NCBI GenBank assembly: GCA_030533385.1
Contig: JAUNJG010000019.1
Span: 1 to 32,215, forward strand
Direction of reading: 5' to 3'
Source: Eubacteriales bacterium
Lineage (GTDB): Bacteria; Bacillota; Clostridia; Lachnospirales; Lachnospiraceae
Length of the DNA stretch: 32,215 bases
Shown here: positions 1 to 7,702 of the stretch, piece by piece
How positions within the stretch are numbered: the stretch's first letter is position 1
Layout: each line of letters begins with the position of its first letter
Translations under genes and position numbers: made by a program
The notes under the pieces: model-generated
The model's database searches: none
What the model was told of the DNA's origin: nothing
The model's input: the letters and a program-made list of their open reading frames with translations, nothing else

Positions 1-424
1 TCTTCCCTTTATTTTTTTCTTTTTTGCCAATGATAATTATACTCTAAGTTCTCCAACTTTCTCTCAATCCATGTCGATTCATTCATGACATCTCGGATTC
101 CCAGGTGATATTGTCTCTCGCTATATCATCAATTTTACATGATACGAAACTCCATCTTGGTCACGTTGAAGATACCGGAATGTGCGGGGTGTTTCAGAAT
201 CAGAAATCCATAAGCAGGCATACCGGATGTAGCTCTAATATAATGACAGACATCCTGCACATTCATAGATTCGGATATCCTCCGTCTGCCGGCTAAATGC
301 CCTCTGTGGTGCCTCTGTCCGGACGAACAAGACCGCTCTGCATAAAAGAGACAGCCACCTGGCTGTTTCATTCTAAAAAGGCGAACAGCCGCCGGGCAGC
401 AGGACACACAGGACGTCAAACATA
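1..424. other. Gene-free left flank
   Basis: No convincing gene is seen here. The open frames are short, overlapping and of low complexity. The stretch holds a terminator-like hairpin (343-366), one GGCTAAA heptamer at 291-297, and a 20-base word at 144-163 (ACGAAACTCCATCTTGGTCA). That word recurs with one mismatch at 8991-9010, in front of the Rpn nuclease gene. This suggests the flank contains a worn piece of the same kind of accessory DNA. Confidence 0.5.
343..366 (-). terminator. Intrinsic terminator of the spo0A-like pair
   Basis: Read on the minus strand, ACAGCC-AGGT-GGCTGT forms a perfect 6-bp stem with a 4-nt loop. It is followed by CTCTTTTATG, a short U-tract. It lies about 60 bp beyond the stop codon of the second Spo0A paralogue (425), the right place to end that transcript. 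Confidence 0.55.
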
Positions 425-1246
425 TCAGGCGTTCATCCGGTATTCCAATCGCAGTTTATCAGCAATCAGGGCAATAAATTCCGAGTTGGTCGGCTTTCCC
501 TTGCCTGCGCTGACCGTATATCCAAACAGTTCCTCCAGCACATCGATTCTTCCCCGGTTCCATGCCACCTCAATGGCATGCCGAATCGCCCTCTCCACAC
601 TGCTGGAAGTCGTTTTATATTTTTTTGCAATCGTAGGATACAACAACTTTGTGATGTAGTTTAGCAGATTCATGTCGTTGACCGTCATCATGATGGCCTC
701 CCGGATATATTGATATCCTTTGATGTGTGCAGGAATCCCTATCTCTCGGATAATATTGGTGATGTCCGCCTCCAGACTGGTGCTGATTCTTCCTGCAGCA
801 GCCGGTCTTGCTTCCTTCTTTCCCCTCAGCGTTTCCTTTTCCCTTTGACGCTCTATCATCTCCTCCCGAACCGAGGCGATCTGTACAATCCTTCTGGCCA
901 GATTTCCCGTATCGTACGGCTTTAATATGTAATAAGACACACCCAGTTTGCATGCACATTCAATCATGGACTGATTGCCTATGGAAGAAAGAACGATAAA
1001 AGATGGCGGCTGGGCCAGGTTTTTATCGCCGGAAATCTTTTCCACGACTGAAAACCCATCCATCACCGGAAGAATCACGTCCAGGATGACGATGTCCGGC
1101 TTTTCTCTCACAATGGCACTGCAAGCGTCCATTCCATTGTCCACACACCCAATCAACTTCATGTCGCTTCTATTTTTAAAGAATACTGTCATCTCATTTC
1201 TTGCTGTCTCCGAGTGTTCTGCCACCAAAATAGTAATTGTTTTCAT
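425..1246 (-). CDS. Spo0A-like response regulator with degenerate receiver
   Basis: A 273-aa paralogue of the sporulation master regulator. The C-terminal Spo0A DNA-binding domain (about residues 160-270) is well conserved: [16 protein letters not shown], then [18 protein letters not shown] in the recognition-helix region, then [21 protein letters not shown] in the last helix (split here: [10 protein letters not shown] and [11 protein letters not shown]). The receiver keeps the phospho-acceptor position D56 and K109. However, the acidic pair that binds Mg2+ is E10-H11 instead of D10-D11, and the conserved Thr87 is Ser. The start is set by GGAGGG eight bases upstream of ATG. It follows the canonical paralogue by 32 bp, so the two are probably cotranscribed. 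The conserved DNA-binding half suggests it still binds 0A-box DNA. The altered pocket suggests weak, altered or no phosphorylation; this is inference. Confidence 0.9.
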   Translation of the reverse strand: MKTITILVAEHSETARNEMTVFFKNRSDMKLIGCVDNGMDACSAIVREKPDIVILDVILPVMDGFSVVEKISGDKNLAQPPSFIVLSSIGNQSMIECACKLGVSYYILKPYDTGNLARRIVQIASVREEMIERQREKETLRGKKEARPAAAGRISTSLEADITNIIREIGIPAHIKGYQYIREAIMMTVNDMNLLNYITKLLYPTIAKKYKTTSSSVERAIRHAIEVAWNRGRIDVLEELFGYTVSAGKGKPTNSEFIALIADKLRLEYRMNA

Positions 1247-1278
1247 GATAAAGGCCCTCCGCGATTATTATTTCCCCT

Positions 1279-2106
1279 CTATTTTCCAGACAGACTTTTA
1301 AAATTCATATCCTTCTTATATTCCAGACGAATCTTGTCGGCAATCAATGCGATAAACTCTGAATTCGTCGGTTTCCCCTTCCCCGACTGGATGGTATATC
1401 CAAATAGTTCGTAAATGGTATCCATTTTCCCCCGGGTCCAGGCTACCTCTATGGCATGTCGAATCGCCCTTTCCACCCTGGACGGTGTCGTGTTGTGCAG
1501 TTCCGCAATGGAAGGATAAAGCTGCTTTGTGATGGAATTTAAAATATCCATGTCCGTCACAGCCATAGTGATCGAGTCTCTCAAATACTGATATCCCTTG
1601 ATGTGAGCCGGAACACCAATTTCATGTATAATGTTGGTCACAATCACTTCCAGACGATATTCCAAATCGGCCTCCCGCTTTTCTCTTTCCAGCGAAATTA
1701 CTTTTCCCTTGTCCACTTTTCCCACCTTTTCATCCTTGACATGCCGGATGGTGTTTACGAGAGATTTCTTATCAAAAGGCTTCATAATCACATAGCGTGC
1801 TCCCAAACCCAAGGCTTCCTTCGTTATCATCTCTCGCTCCATGGCAGTCAAAACAATAAAAGCCGGCTTTTTGTGCAGTCCTCTGTCCTTTTGTATTTCT
1901 TCCATCACCCCCAACCCGTCCATCCGGGGCATAATAATGTCAAGAAGCACCACGTCAGGGGTCGTCCGACGAATCATGGAAATGGCATCTATGCCGTCAA
2001 CGGCCGTCCCAACCATAGTCATATCTTGCTCTCCCGACACGATGGCCTTCAGATTATGACGGATTCTTTCATTATCATCCGCAATTGCTACATTAATGTT
2101 TGACAT
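1279..2106 (-). CDS. spo0A: Spo0A sporulation response regulator
   Basis: 275 aa, the normal Spo0A length. The receiver is canonical: D10-D11, phospho-acceptor D56 in LLDIIMP, T87 and K109. The C-terminal Spo0A domain carries [18 protein letters not shown] and [18 protein letters not shown]. In the family, phosphorelay phosphorylation causes dimerisation and binding to 0A boxes, controlling entry into sporulation and other stationary-phase functions. The start at 2106 is chosen because AGGAGG lies 8 bases upstream; an upstream in-frame Met at 2130 has no such site. The gene is first of a tandem pair. The usual clostridial spo0A neighbours (spoIVB, recN) are absent from this side; a divergent symporter gene is there instead. 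The canonical spo0A copy of the genome may therefore be elsewhere. Confidence 0.93.
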   Translation of the reverse strand: MSNINVAIADDNERIRHNLKAIVSGEQDMTMVGTAVDGIDAISMIRRTTPDVVLLDIIMPRMDGLGVMEEIQKDRGLHKKPAFIVLTAMEREMITKEALGLGARYVIMKPFDKKSLVNTIRHVKDEKVGKVDKGKVISLEREKREADLEYRLEVIVTNIIHEIGVPAHIKGYQYLRDSITMAVTDMDILNSITKQLYPSIAELHNTTPSRVERAIRHAIEVAWTRGKMDTIYELFGYTIQSGKGKPTNSEFIALIADKIRLEYKKDMNFKSLSGK

Positions 2107-2340
2107 ACAACATCCTCCTGTAAATTGCAATACTTTATAGCATTATTATACATTTTCCTGAAAAGTAAACACAATTCATATTTATCGCAATTGTTTATGA
2201 TATTTAATATATTATGATAGATTCCACCCATTTATGCCACTTTTCTAATCTTTTTTTACCAGTTCCGCCCTGCTTCACAGATTGACGCATGAATAAAAGC
2301 AAGCAGACGACAACATCCGCAAGGTTGCCCTTCTTCATTC
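2107..2340. promoter_or_regulatory. Divergent intergenic region, spo0A promoter candidate
   Basis: AT-rich spacer between the divergent spo0A pair and the symporter gene. On the minus strand a perfect TATAAT (2145-2150) lies about 40 bp before the spo0A start codon, with no good -35 hexamer at standard spacing. A classical sigma-H promoter of the Bacillus spo0A type is not evident. No gene or further structured element is seen between 2175 and 2340. Confidence 0.35.
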
Positions 2341-2399
2341 TTGACTTTTTCAATTTTATGTGCTAAAGTTTTTATAGTTTTAACTGTTAAAGTTATAAA
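2341..2399 (+). promoter_or_regulatory. Symporter promoter with palindromic operator candidate
   Basis: TTGACT (2341-2346) and TAAAGT (2364-2369) sit 17 bp apart as a plausible sigma-A promoter. Immediately downstream lies an imperfect palindrome, TTTATAGTTTTAAC (2371-2384) and GTTAAAGTTATAAA (2386-2399), matching at 12 of 14 positions around one central base. Its place between the -10 and the ribosome binding site fits a repressor operator for the symporter gene. The regulator is unknown. Confidence 0.4.
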
Positions 2400-2421
2400 G
2401 CAAAAAGAAAGGGAGAAAATT

Positions 2422-3954
2422 ATGAAACTGCTTATTCTACTTATTTATTTCGCAATTATGATAGGAATCGGCCTGTACTGCCGCAAACACGCCACAGATG
2501 TCAACGGATTTGTTCTGGGCGGGCGTTCCGTCGGTCCATGGCTCACCGCCTTCGCCTATGGCACCTCCTATTTTTCCGCTGTCGTTTTCGTAGGTTATGC
2601 GGGACAGTTCGGATGGAAGTACGGCATCGCCGCCACCTGGGCCGGCATCGGAAACGCTATCATCGGATCTTTGCTGGCATGGGTAGTTTTGGGTCGCCGC
2701 ACCCGCATTATGACTCAGCATCTGGATTCTGCCACCATGCCTCAGTTTTTTGGACAGCGGTTTCATAATCAGGCGTTAAAAATAGCATCTTCTGTTATTA
2801 TTTTTATCTTTCTGATTCCTTACACTGCTTCTTTATACAACGGACTTTCCCGTCTGTTTGGCATGGCCTTCGACATTGATTACTCCGTCTGCATTCTGCT
2901 GATGGCTGTCCTCACTGCCATCTATGTCATTGCCGGCGGGTACATGGCCACCGCCATCAATGATTTCATTCAGGGAATCATCATGATTTTTGGCATTGCC
3001 ACCATCATCGGCGCTGTGCTGAAAAGCCAGGGAGGATTTTTGGCAGCTCTAAACGGCCTCGCAGAGGTCAGCGATGAGACAGTCTCCACTTCTCCGGGCA
3101 TTTTTGCCTCCTTTTTCGGGCCTGATCCGCTGAACCTGATGTTCGTGGTCATTTTGACCTCTCTGGGAACCTGGGGACTGCCTCAGATGGTGCAGAAATT
3201 TTATGCCATCCGAGATGAGAGAGCCATCAAAACGGGAACCATCATCTCCACCATCTTCGCCCTGATCGTGGCAGGCGGATGCTATTTTCTCGGCGGCTTC
3301 GGACGTCTTTTCTCCGATCAGATTGACGTGGCAGCCAACGGCTACGATTCCATCATTCCGACCATGCTCCAAAACCTTGGGCCTACACTCATTGCACTGG
3401 TCGTGATTCTGGTGTTATCCGCCTCCATGTCCACTCTGTCCTCTCTGGTCATTGCTTCCAGTTCCACGCTGACCATTGACTTTTTGAAGGACAATTTCAT
3501 CAAAAATATGAGCGAAAAAAAACAGGTAATGTTCATCCGGGTGCTGATTGTGGTTTTCATCGCCATCTCCGCCATCCTCGCCCTCATCCAGTATAAGAGC
3601 AACGTCACCTTCATCGCCCAGCTTATGGGAATTTCCTGGGGTGCGCTGGCGGGAGCTTTCCTCGCCCCGTTCCTCTACTCCCTATACTGGAAAGGGACCA
3701 CCGTTGCGGCCTGCTGGGTATCCTTCCTGTTTGGAACCATCCTCATGATTGTGGATATGCTGGCTCCCGCAGTACTGCCGGAGATGCTTCGCTCTCCGAT
3801 TAACTGCGGTTCCGTCGCCATGCTTGCAGGCCTTGTTCTTGTCCCTGTTGTGAGCCTGGTTACGCCAAAGCCAGATAAGAACCTGGTGGAGGACACCTTC
3901 TCCTGCTATGACAAGGACATCGTGGTGGCACAAAAGTCTAACCTTGGAAAATAA
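2422..3954 (+). CDS. Sodium:solute symporter (SSS family)
   Basis: 510-aa, strongly hydrophobic membrane protein with about 13 predicted helices. SSS-family features include the N-terminal GGRSVGPWLTAFAYGTSYFS segment and GGYMATAINDFIQG, which matches the family's GG..A..TDxxQG signature region. These transporters import sugars, amino acids or other small solutes with Na+. The start at ATG 2422 is supported by GGGAG eight bases upstream; the reading frame is open further 5' but that part lies in the promoter. The gene faces the decayed sucrose genes tail to tail with only a 17-bp gap. Sugar uptake is a reasonable but unproven guess from this context; sequence alone does not set the substrate. 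Confidence 0.85.
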   Translation: MKLLILLIYFAIMIGIGLYCRKHATDVNGFVLGGRSVGPWLTAFAYGTSYFSAVVFVGYAGQFGWKYGIAATWAGIGNAIIGSLLAWVVLGRRTRIMTQHLDSATMPQFFGQRFHNQALKIASSVIIFIFLIPYTASLYNGLSRLFGMAFDIDYSVCILLMAVLTAIYVIAGGYMATAINDFIQGIIMIFGIATIIGAVLKSQGGFLAALNGLAEVSDETVSTSPGIFASFFGPDPLNLMFVVILTSLGTWGLPQMVQKFYAIRDERAIKTGTIISTIFALIVAGGCYFLGGFGRLFSDQIDVAANGYDSIIPTMLQNLGPTLIALVVILVLSASMSTLSSLVIASSSTLTIDFLKDNFIKNMSEKKQVMFIRVLIVVFIAISAILALIQYKSNVTFIAQLMGISWGALAGAFLAPFLYSLYWKGTTVAACWVSFLFGTILMIVDMLAPAVLPEMLRSPINCGSVAMLAGLVLVPVVSLVTPKPDKNLVEDTFSCYDKDIVVAQKSNLGK

Positions 3955-3971
3955 TATTGAAAAGTTCTATT

Positions 3972-4424
3972 TTACATTTCATGCACAGTAGGATAGGACG
4001 GCAGCCCACCTTTCGCCATGACACTTCTGGCACAATAGCGGTTGGAAAAGTCCAGATAGGCTTCCAGCCGCTTTTCGGTGAGGCTGTCCACGCTGTCCGC
4101 CGTGACCCCATCCCGGTACATCTGATAGAGGAAGGCACCCACAAATCCGTCACCGGCGCCGGTGGTGTCCACGGCGGTAACTTTTACCCCCTGAGCAGAT
4201 GCTCTTGCATTTTTTGTATATGCTCTCGCACCTTCCGCTCCTTCTGTATAAACAACCAGCTTCACATTTCCGGTAAACAGTTTCGGCAAAGCCCGCTCCG
4301 GATTCGTTTCCCCGGTAGTGCCTCCCACCAGAGGAGAGAAACTCTCCACATCCTTCATGGCAACTCCCGTCTGATGGGGAATAAAATCTATCAATGCTTC
4401 TCCTATGGCCAGTAACCGTTTCAT
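3972..4424 (-). pseudogene. scrK: Fructokinase (PfkB family) with internal deletion
   Basis: The 150-aa product begins like a PfkB fructokinase (MKRLLAIGEALIDFIP, then FSPLVGG). It then jumps directly to sequence normally found in the last third of the protein (TGETNPERALPKL onward). The C-terminal PfkB signature DTTGAGDGF is present. Full-length relatives are about 320 aa, so roughly 165 central residues, including the substrate-binding and lid parts, are missing in frame. The ribosome binding site AGGAGGG is intact. It is the last gene of the old scrB-scrK operon, 11 bp after scrB. The reading frame is open, but an active kinase is not expected. Confidence 0.85.
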
Positions 4425-4435
4425 AACTCTCCCTC

Positions 4436-5119
4436 CTACTCGTATTGAAAAGATCTCCATGGATATATTGTCAGGCTTTCTCTCTCCCCCACAATTTCCA
4501 GTCCTTTTCTTCTTTCTCCAGGATAATATCTCGTAGTAAAAACCATTTCCCCGCCGTTGAGATAAATCTCAATCAGAGAGGAATCCATGAGAATTCGTAC
4601 TTCTTTACATTCCCCCAGATGTGCTTTTCGAAAATCTCTCCCTTCTCCTCCGCCATTGAAAAAGCTGAGGGAAGCGACAGAATCCTGAAAAGTAAATGCA
4701 AGATCGCCGTTCATAATGATTTCCTTTTCCTCCTTCGGAGCAGAAAATACGATGATGGCCTCCCAGACAGCAGGCGCTCCCTCTTCCAAAGATATGTATC
4801 GGATTTTGCCGCCTCCGCCCTCCCTGATCCATGGTTCTTTTCGCAGAGCTTCCATCTCCTTCACCGGATTTTGCAGTATGATATTTTTTTCTTGGTTTAA
4901 CTTCAGCTCCCTCGGTATGGTGAGCGCATGCTGCCACCCCCGGCGAACCGTTCTCTCGTTTCCATAATAAGTGTCAATCATTCCTGCCCATCCAAGGAGA
5001 ATGCTGCGACCCTTTCCGTCCCTAAAGGTCTGTGGCGCATAAAAGTCAAAACCTCTGTCCCATTCTATAAAGGACTGCCTTGCGTCTGTCACAGTCTCTT
5101 CCTGTCCTTCCATCGACAC
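4436..5119 (-). pseudogene. scrB: GH32 sucrose-6-P hydrolase / fructosidase, 5'-truncated
   Basis: The frame encodes the C-terminal half of a glycoside hydrolase family 32 enzyme. WDRGFDFYAPQTF is the conserved GH32 block near the end of the beta-propeller. A beta-sandwich domain follows, ending in SLIEIYLNGGEMVFTTRYYP. The N-terminal part with the catalytic nucleophile (NDPNG) and the RDP motif is absent. Upstream of about 5120 the frame continues into unrelated sequence that is really the antisense of a LacI-type gene. No start signal is seen. It cannot make an active hydrolase, and it is transcriptionally aligned with the fructokinase remnant. Confidence 0.85.
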
Positions 5120-5398
5120 TTTGGCGCCACCGACACCATCGCCGCCGGAGCCAGAATGTATCTCATAGAGCAGGGATACCGCATCCCGGAAGATGTGCAG
5201 CTGGCAGGATTTGGAGACAGCTCCATATCCAAAGTTGCCTCTCCTCCCCTCACCACAGTACATTTTCACTATAAAACCAGCGGTATCGAGGCCACTCGAC
5301 TGCTTTTAGACATGATAAAGCATCCCGAAACTTCCATGAGAAAAGAGCTAAAACTGGGATTTCATCTAGTCGAAAACCAATCCTATCGGAAAGAATAA
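5120..5398 (+). pseudogene. scrR: LacI/GalR sucrose regulator, 3' fragment
   Basis: About 92 codons matching the end of a LacI-family regulator: FGATDTIAAGA, then YRIPEDVQLAGFGDSS, then SPPLTTVHFHY. The effector-domain end is present; the DNA-binding helix-turn-helix and most of the sugar-binding domain are missing. It is fused head to head with the truncated GH32 gene at about 5120. The layout is what one deletion removing both 5' ends and the shared promoter of a divergent scrR/scrB pair would leave. Confidence 0.8.
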
Positions 5399-5450
5399 AA
5401 AACATGAAAGAGTCTATCTCCCCGAGATATAATCATTCATCATAATCCAC

Positions 5451-5508
5451 TTGACAAGTATCCGAATTCAGACCGTAATATATGTATCTGAATTCGGATA
5501 CTTTTTTT
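5451..5508 (+). promoter_or_regulatory. MarR operon promoter and 16-bp inverted-repeat operator
   Basis: TTGACA (5451-5456) is a perfect -35, and a TAATAT -10 candidate lies at 5476-5481 (spacing 19). A perfect 16-bp inverted repeat flanks the -10: AGTATCCGAATTCAGA (5457-5472) and TCTGAATTCGGATACT (5487-5502), separated by 14 bp. Each arm contains the small palindrome GAATTC, so each could be a dimer site for the MarR protein encoded just downstream. The right arm is followed by seven Ts (5502-5508), so the same DNA also looks like a terminator hairpin in the leader RNA. Autoregulation is inferred from position and symmetry. Confidence 0.75.
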
Positions 5509-5521
5509 GAAAGGAGATTTT

Positions 5522-5977
5522 ATGGACACATTGAAAAGACAACTGATGGAACTCAATCAACTTTGTAACGAAATTGACGGTATATATCATGATATTGCCC
5601 ACAGCCATGGTATCTCTGATAACATTTTCTGGATCTTATATATTTTATACAATAGTGATACCCCCATTTCTCAAAGCAGCTTGTGTGAGAACTGGTTTTT
5701 TTCTAAACAAACCGTCAATTCTTCCATCTCTTCCATGACAAAACGAGGATGGGTCACTTTAGAGGTCGTGCCGGGCACCAGAAATCGAAAAAATATTTTG
5801 CTGACGGAAGCCGGACAGAATTTGTGTGCGAAAGTCATAGGGAAAACCCACCAATTGGAACAGGCTGCTTTTTCCAAAATGTCTTCAGAAGAACGAGAAA
5901 CCTATATTTCCTTGTTCCGCATTGCCAACCGCCATATGCGCTCTGAATATAACAAACAATATGAAGAGAATCATTAA
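5522..5977 (+). CDS. MarR-family transcriptional regulator
   Basis: 151-aa winged-helix protein of MarR type. The helix-turn-helix spans about residues 50-80 (SQSSLCENWFFSKQTVNSSI) and is followed by the wing (GTRNRKNILLTEAG) and a dimerisation helix at the C terminus. MarR proteins usually repress their own operon and an efflux pump and release DNA when a small ligand binds. The ATG at 5522 is preceded by AAAGGAG at 5-bp spacing; an in-frame TTG further up lies inside the operator. A MATE exporter gene follows, the arrangement of the MepR-MepA pair. It is therefore the likely controller of that pump through the operator at 5457-5502. Confidence 0.88.
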   Translation: MDTLKRQLMELNQLCNEIDGIYHDIAHSHGISDNIFWILYILYNSDTPISQSSLCENWFFSKQTVNSSISSMTKRGWVTLEVVPGTRNRKNILLTEAGQNLCAKVIGKTHQLEQAAFSKMSSEERETYISLFRIANRHMRSEYNKQYEENH

Positions 5978-6021
5978 CACTCTTTTCTCTGCGTCCCGCG
6001 GAGCAACAATAGAAAGGAGCC

Positions 6022-6204
6022 ATGATGAAACGGCACTCTTATTTCATTCCCTTATTTGTAACACTGGCATCTCTCGCTGTCATTTACCATCTTTTTCCTG
6101 AAACTTTTACCAGAAGAAAGCAATATGTCAATATTCGATTGCAACATGCCATAAAAATCATTCGAGGCAGGAAAGGAGACGCCGATGACTATACAGCTTT
6201 CTGA
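6022..6204 (+). CDS. Possible 60-aa single-span membrane peptide
   Basis: Small frame between marR and the MATE gene, preceded by AAAGGAG five bases before ATG ATG. The product has a hydrophobic segment (about residues 7-26, PLFVTLASLAVIYHLF) followed by a basic tail. It overlaps the start of the MATE gene by 20 bp, so it could couple translation to the pump gene. I recognise no family. It may be a real small protein or only a translated leader. Confidence 0.35.
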   Translation: MMKRHSYFIPLFVTLASLAVIYHLFPETFTRRKQYVNIRLQHAIKIIRGRKGDADDYTAF

Positions 6205-7522
6205 CCATTTTACTTATCAACGATTGCTGCGATTTGTCTTTCCTTCCATAATCATGATGATGTTTACTTCCGTTTACGGGGTAGTGGATGGATTATTCAT
6301 TTCTAACTTTGTAGGGAAAGCCGCCTTTGCAGCCATCAACCTGATTATGCCCGTGGATATGATTTTCGGCGGTTTCGGCTTTATGCTGGGAACCGGCGGA
6401 AGCGCTCTGGTTGCAAAAACTCTGGGAGAACAAAAGGCTGCGCGCGCCAAGCAGTATTTTACCATGTTAATTGTCGTCACCCTTTTGTTAGGCATCCTTC
6501 TCTCCATCATCGGCATTGCTATTATGAAACCAGTTTCCATCCTTCTGGGCGCTGATGCCCAAATGCTGCCGGAATGTGTCACTTACGGACGTATTACCAT
6601 GGGATTCGGCGTTGCCTTCATGTTGCAAAATGCCATGCAAAGTTTTCTCATCATCGCAGAAAAACCTAACCTGGGGCTGGCCACCACCGTGGCTGCCGGA
6701 CTAACCAACATGATTCTGGACGCATTATTTATTGCCATTTTTCACTGGGGCGTGGCGGACGCTGCCCTCGCCACAGGATTAAGCCAATGCGTCGGAGGGA
6801 TTCTTCCTTTTTTCTATTTTTTTAAACCAAATAAAAGTCTTCTCCATTTTGTTAAAACCCGCTTGGAAATCAAGCCGATTTTAAAAGCCTGCATCAACGG
6901 TTCCTCAGAAATGGTTAGCAGCGTTACCTCCTCCATCATCGGAATCCTTTATAACTTCCAGCTTCTGAGCCATGCGGGGCAAAACGGCGTTGCTGTCTAT
7001 GGTGTTCTCATGTATCTGCAATTTGTTTTTGTATCTATCTTTCTGGGATACTCTATCGGAAGCGCCCCCATCGTGGGCTATCATTATGGGGCAGGAAACC
7101 ATGAAGAACTGCAAAACCTATTCAAAAAAAGTGTTATTCTCATGATAACTATCGGTGGAGGCATGGTTCTCACCGCCCAACTCCTCGCCGTTCCTCTGTC
7201 CACCCTGTTCGTCGGCTACGATACCAATCTGCTTATGATGACTATTCGCGCTCTGCGTATCGCCACTCTGGCATTTCTGGTCACGGGTTTGAATATTTTC
7301 GTCTCCTCTTTTTTTACGGCCTTAAATAACGGAGGCGTATCCGCAGCAATCTCCTTTTTGCGAACCTTCGGCTTCAAACTGGTCGCCGTGCTGTTACTCC
7401 CACCTTTGCTCGGCCTCGATGGAATCTGGTTGTCCGATGTGACAGCGGAAGCATTCTCCTGCCTATTGTCTGTGTTATTCCTGATTATCAACAACAAAAA
7501 ATACCATTATTTTATGCAATAA
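6185..7522 (+). CDS. MATE-family multidrug efflux transporter
   Basis: 445 aa with about 12 transmembrane helices in two similar halves. The N-terminal segment (MMMFTSVYGVVDGLFISNFV) and the GTGGSALVAKTLGE loop are typical of MATE proteins of the MepA/DinF branch. Family members export cationic drugs or other toxic compounds in exchange for Na+ or H+. The ATG at 6185 follows an AAAGGAG site. The gene belongs to the marR transcription unit and is followed by a strong hairpin terminator. Substrate range cannot be read from the sequence. Confidence 0.88.
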   Translation: MTIQLSDHFTYQRLLRFVFPSIIMMMFTSVYGVVDGLFISNFVGKAAFAAINLIMPVDMIFGGFGFMLGTGGSALVAKTLGEQKAARAKQYFTMLIVVTLLLGILLSIIGIAIMKPVSILLGADAQMLPECVTYGRITMGFGVAFMLQNAMQSFLIIAEKPNLGLATTVAAGLTNMILDALFIAIFHWGVADAALATGLSQCVGGILPFFYFFKPNKSLLHFVKTRLEIKPILKACINGSSEMVSSVTSSIIGILYNFQLLSHAGQNGVAVYGVLMYLQFVFVSIFLGYSIGSAPIVGYHYGAGNHEELQNLFKKSVILMITIGGGMVLTAQLLAVPLSTLFVGYDTNLLMMTIRALRIATLAFLVTGLNIFVSSFFTALNNGGVSAAISFLRTFGFKLVAVLLLPPLLGLDGIWLSDVTAEAFSCLLSVLFLIINNKKYHYFMQ

Positions 7523-7569
7523 CCAAAAATTACCCAGGCGCCCCATGGCAACACGCAAAGCACCAAAAG

Positions 7570-7635
7570 AAACCAACAACCAATCGTCAGTGGCTCTGAC
7601 TGTTGGCTGTCGGTTTCTATTTTTATTATTTCTTT
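7570..7635 (+). terminator. Long-stem terminator after the MATE gene
   Basis: A 21-bp imperfect stem (7570-7590 against 7596-7616, 17 matching pairs, loop TGGCT) is followed by the T-rich stretch CTATTTTTATTATTTCTTT. It lies about 50 bp after the MATE stop codon and ends the marR-MATE operon. Confidence 0.7.
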
Positions 7636-7654
7636 AAGTGGATCACTATATCAG

Positions 7655-7692
7655 ATAAAAAACACCGGAAACCTGTGACAGTCTCCGGTGTT
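7655..7692 (-). terminator. Terminator of the Rpn nuclease gene (TGTCACAG loop)
   Basis: On the minus strand AACACCGGA and TCCGGTGTT form a 9-bp stem followed by TTTTTTATC. The loop contains TGTCACAG, the same octamer found in the terminators at 9087-9120 and 23053-23083 and, as GTCACAG, at 23774-23806. It begins about 10 bp after the nuclease stop codon. Confidence 0.8.
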
Positions 7693-7702
7693 GATGACCG
7701 GG

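Noticed and set aside
135-419. 94-aa minus-strand frame after the Spo0A pair
   Set aside because: No ribosome binding site, overlaps the terminator, composition not protein-like, no recognisable domain.
4928-5119. Plus-strand frame upstream of the LacI fragment as part of the regulator
   Set aside because: It is antisense to the GH32 remnant, and LacI similarity begins only at about 5120.
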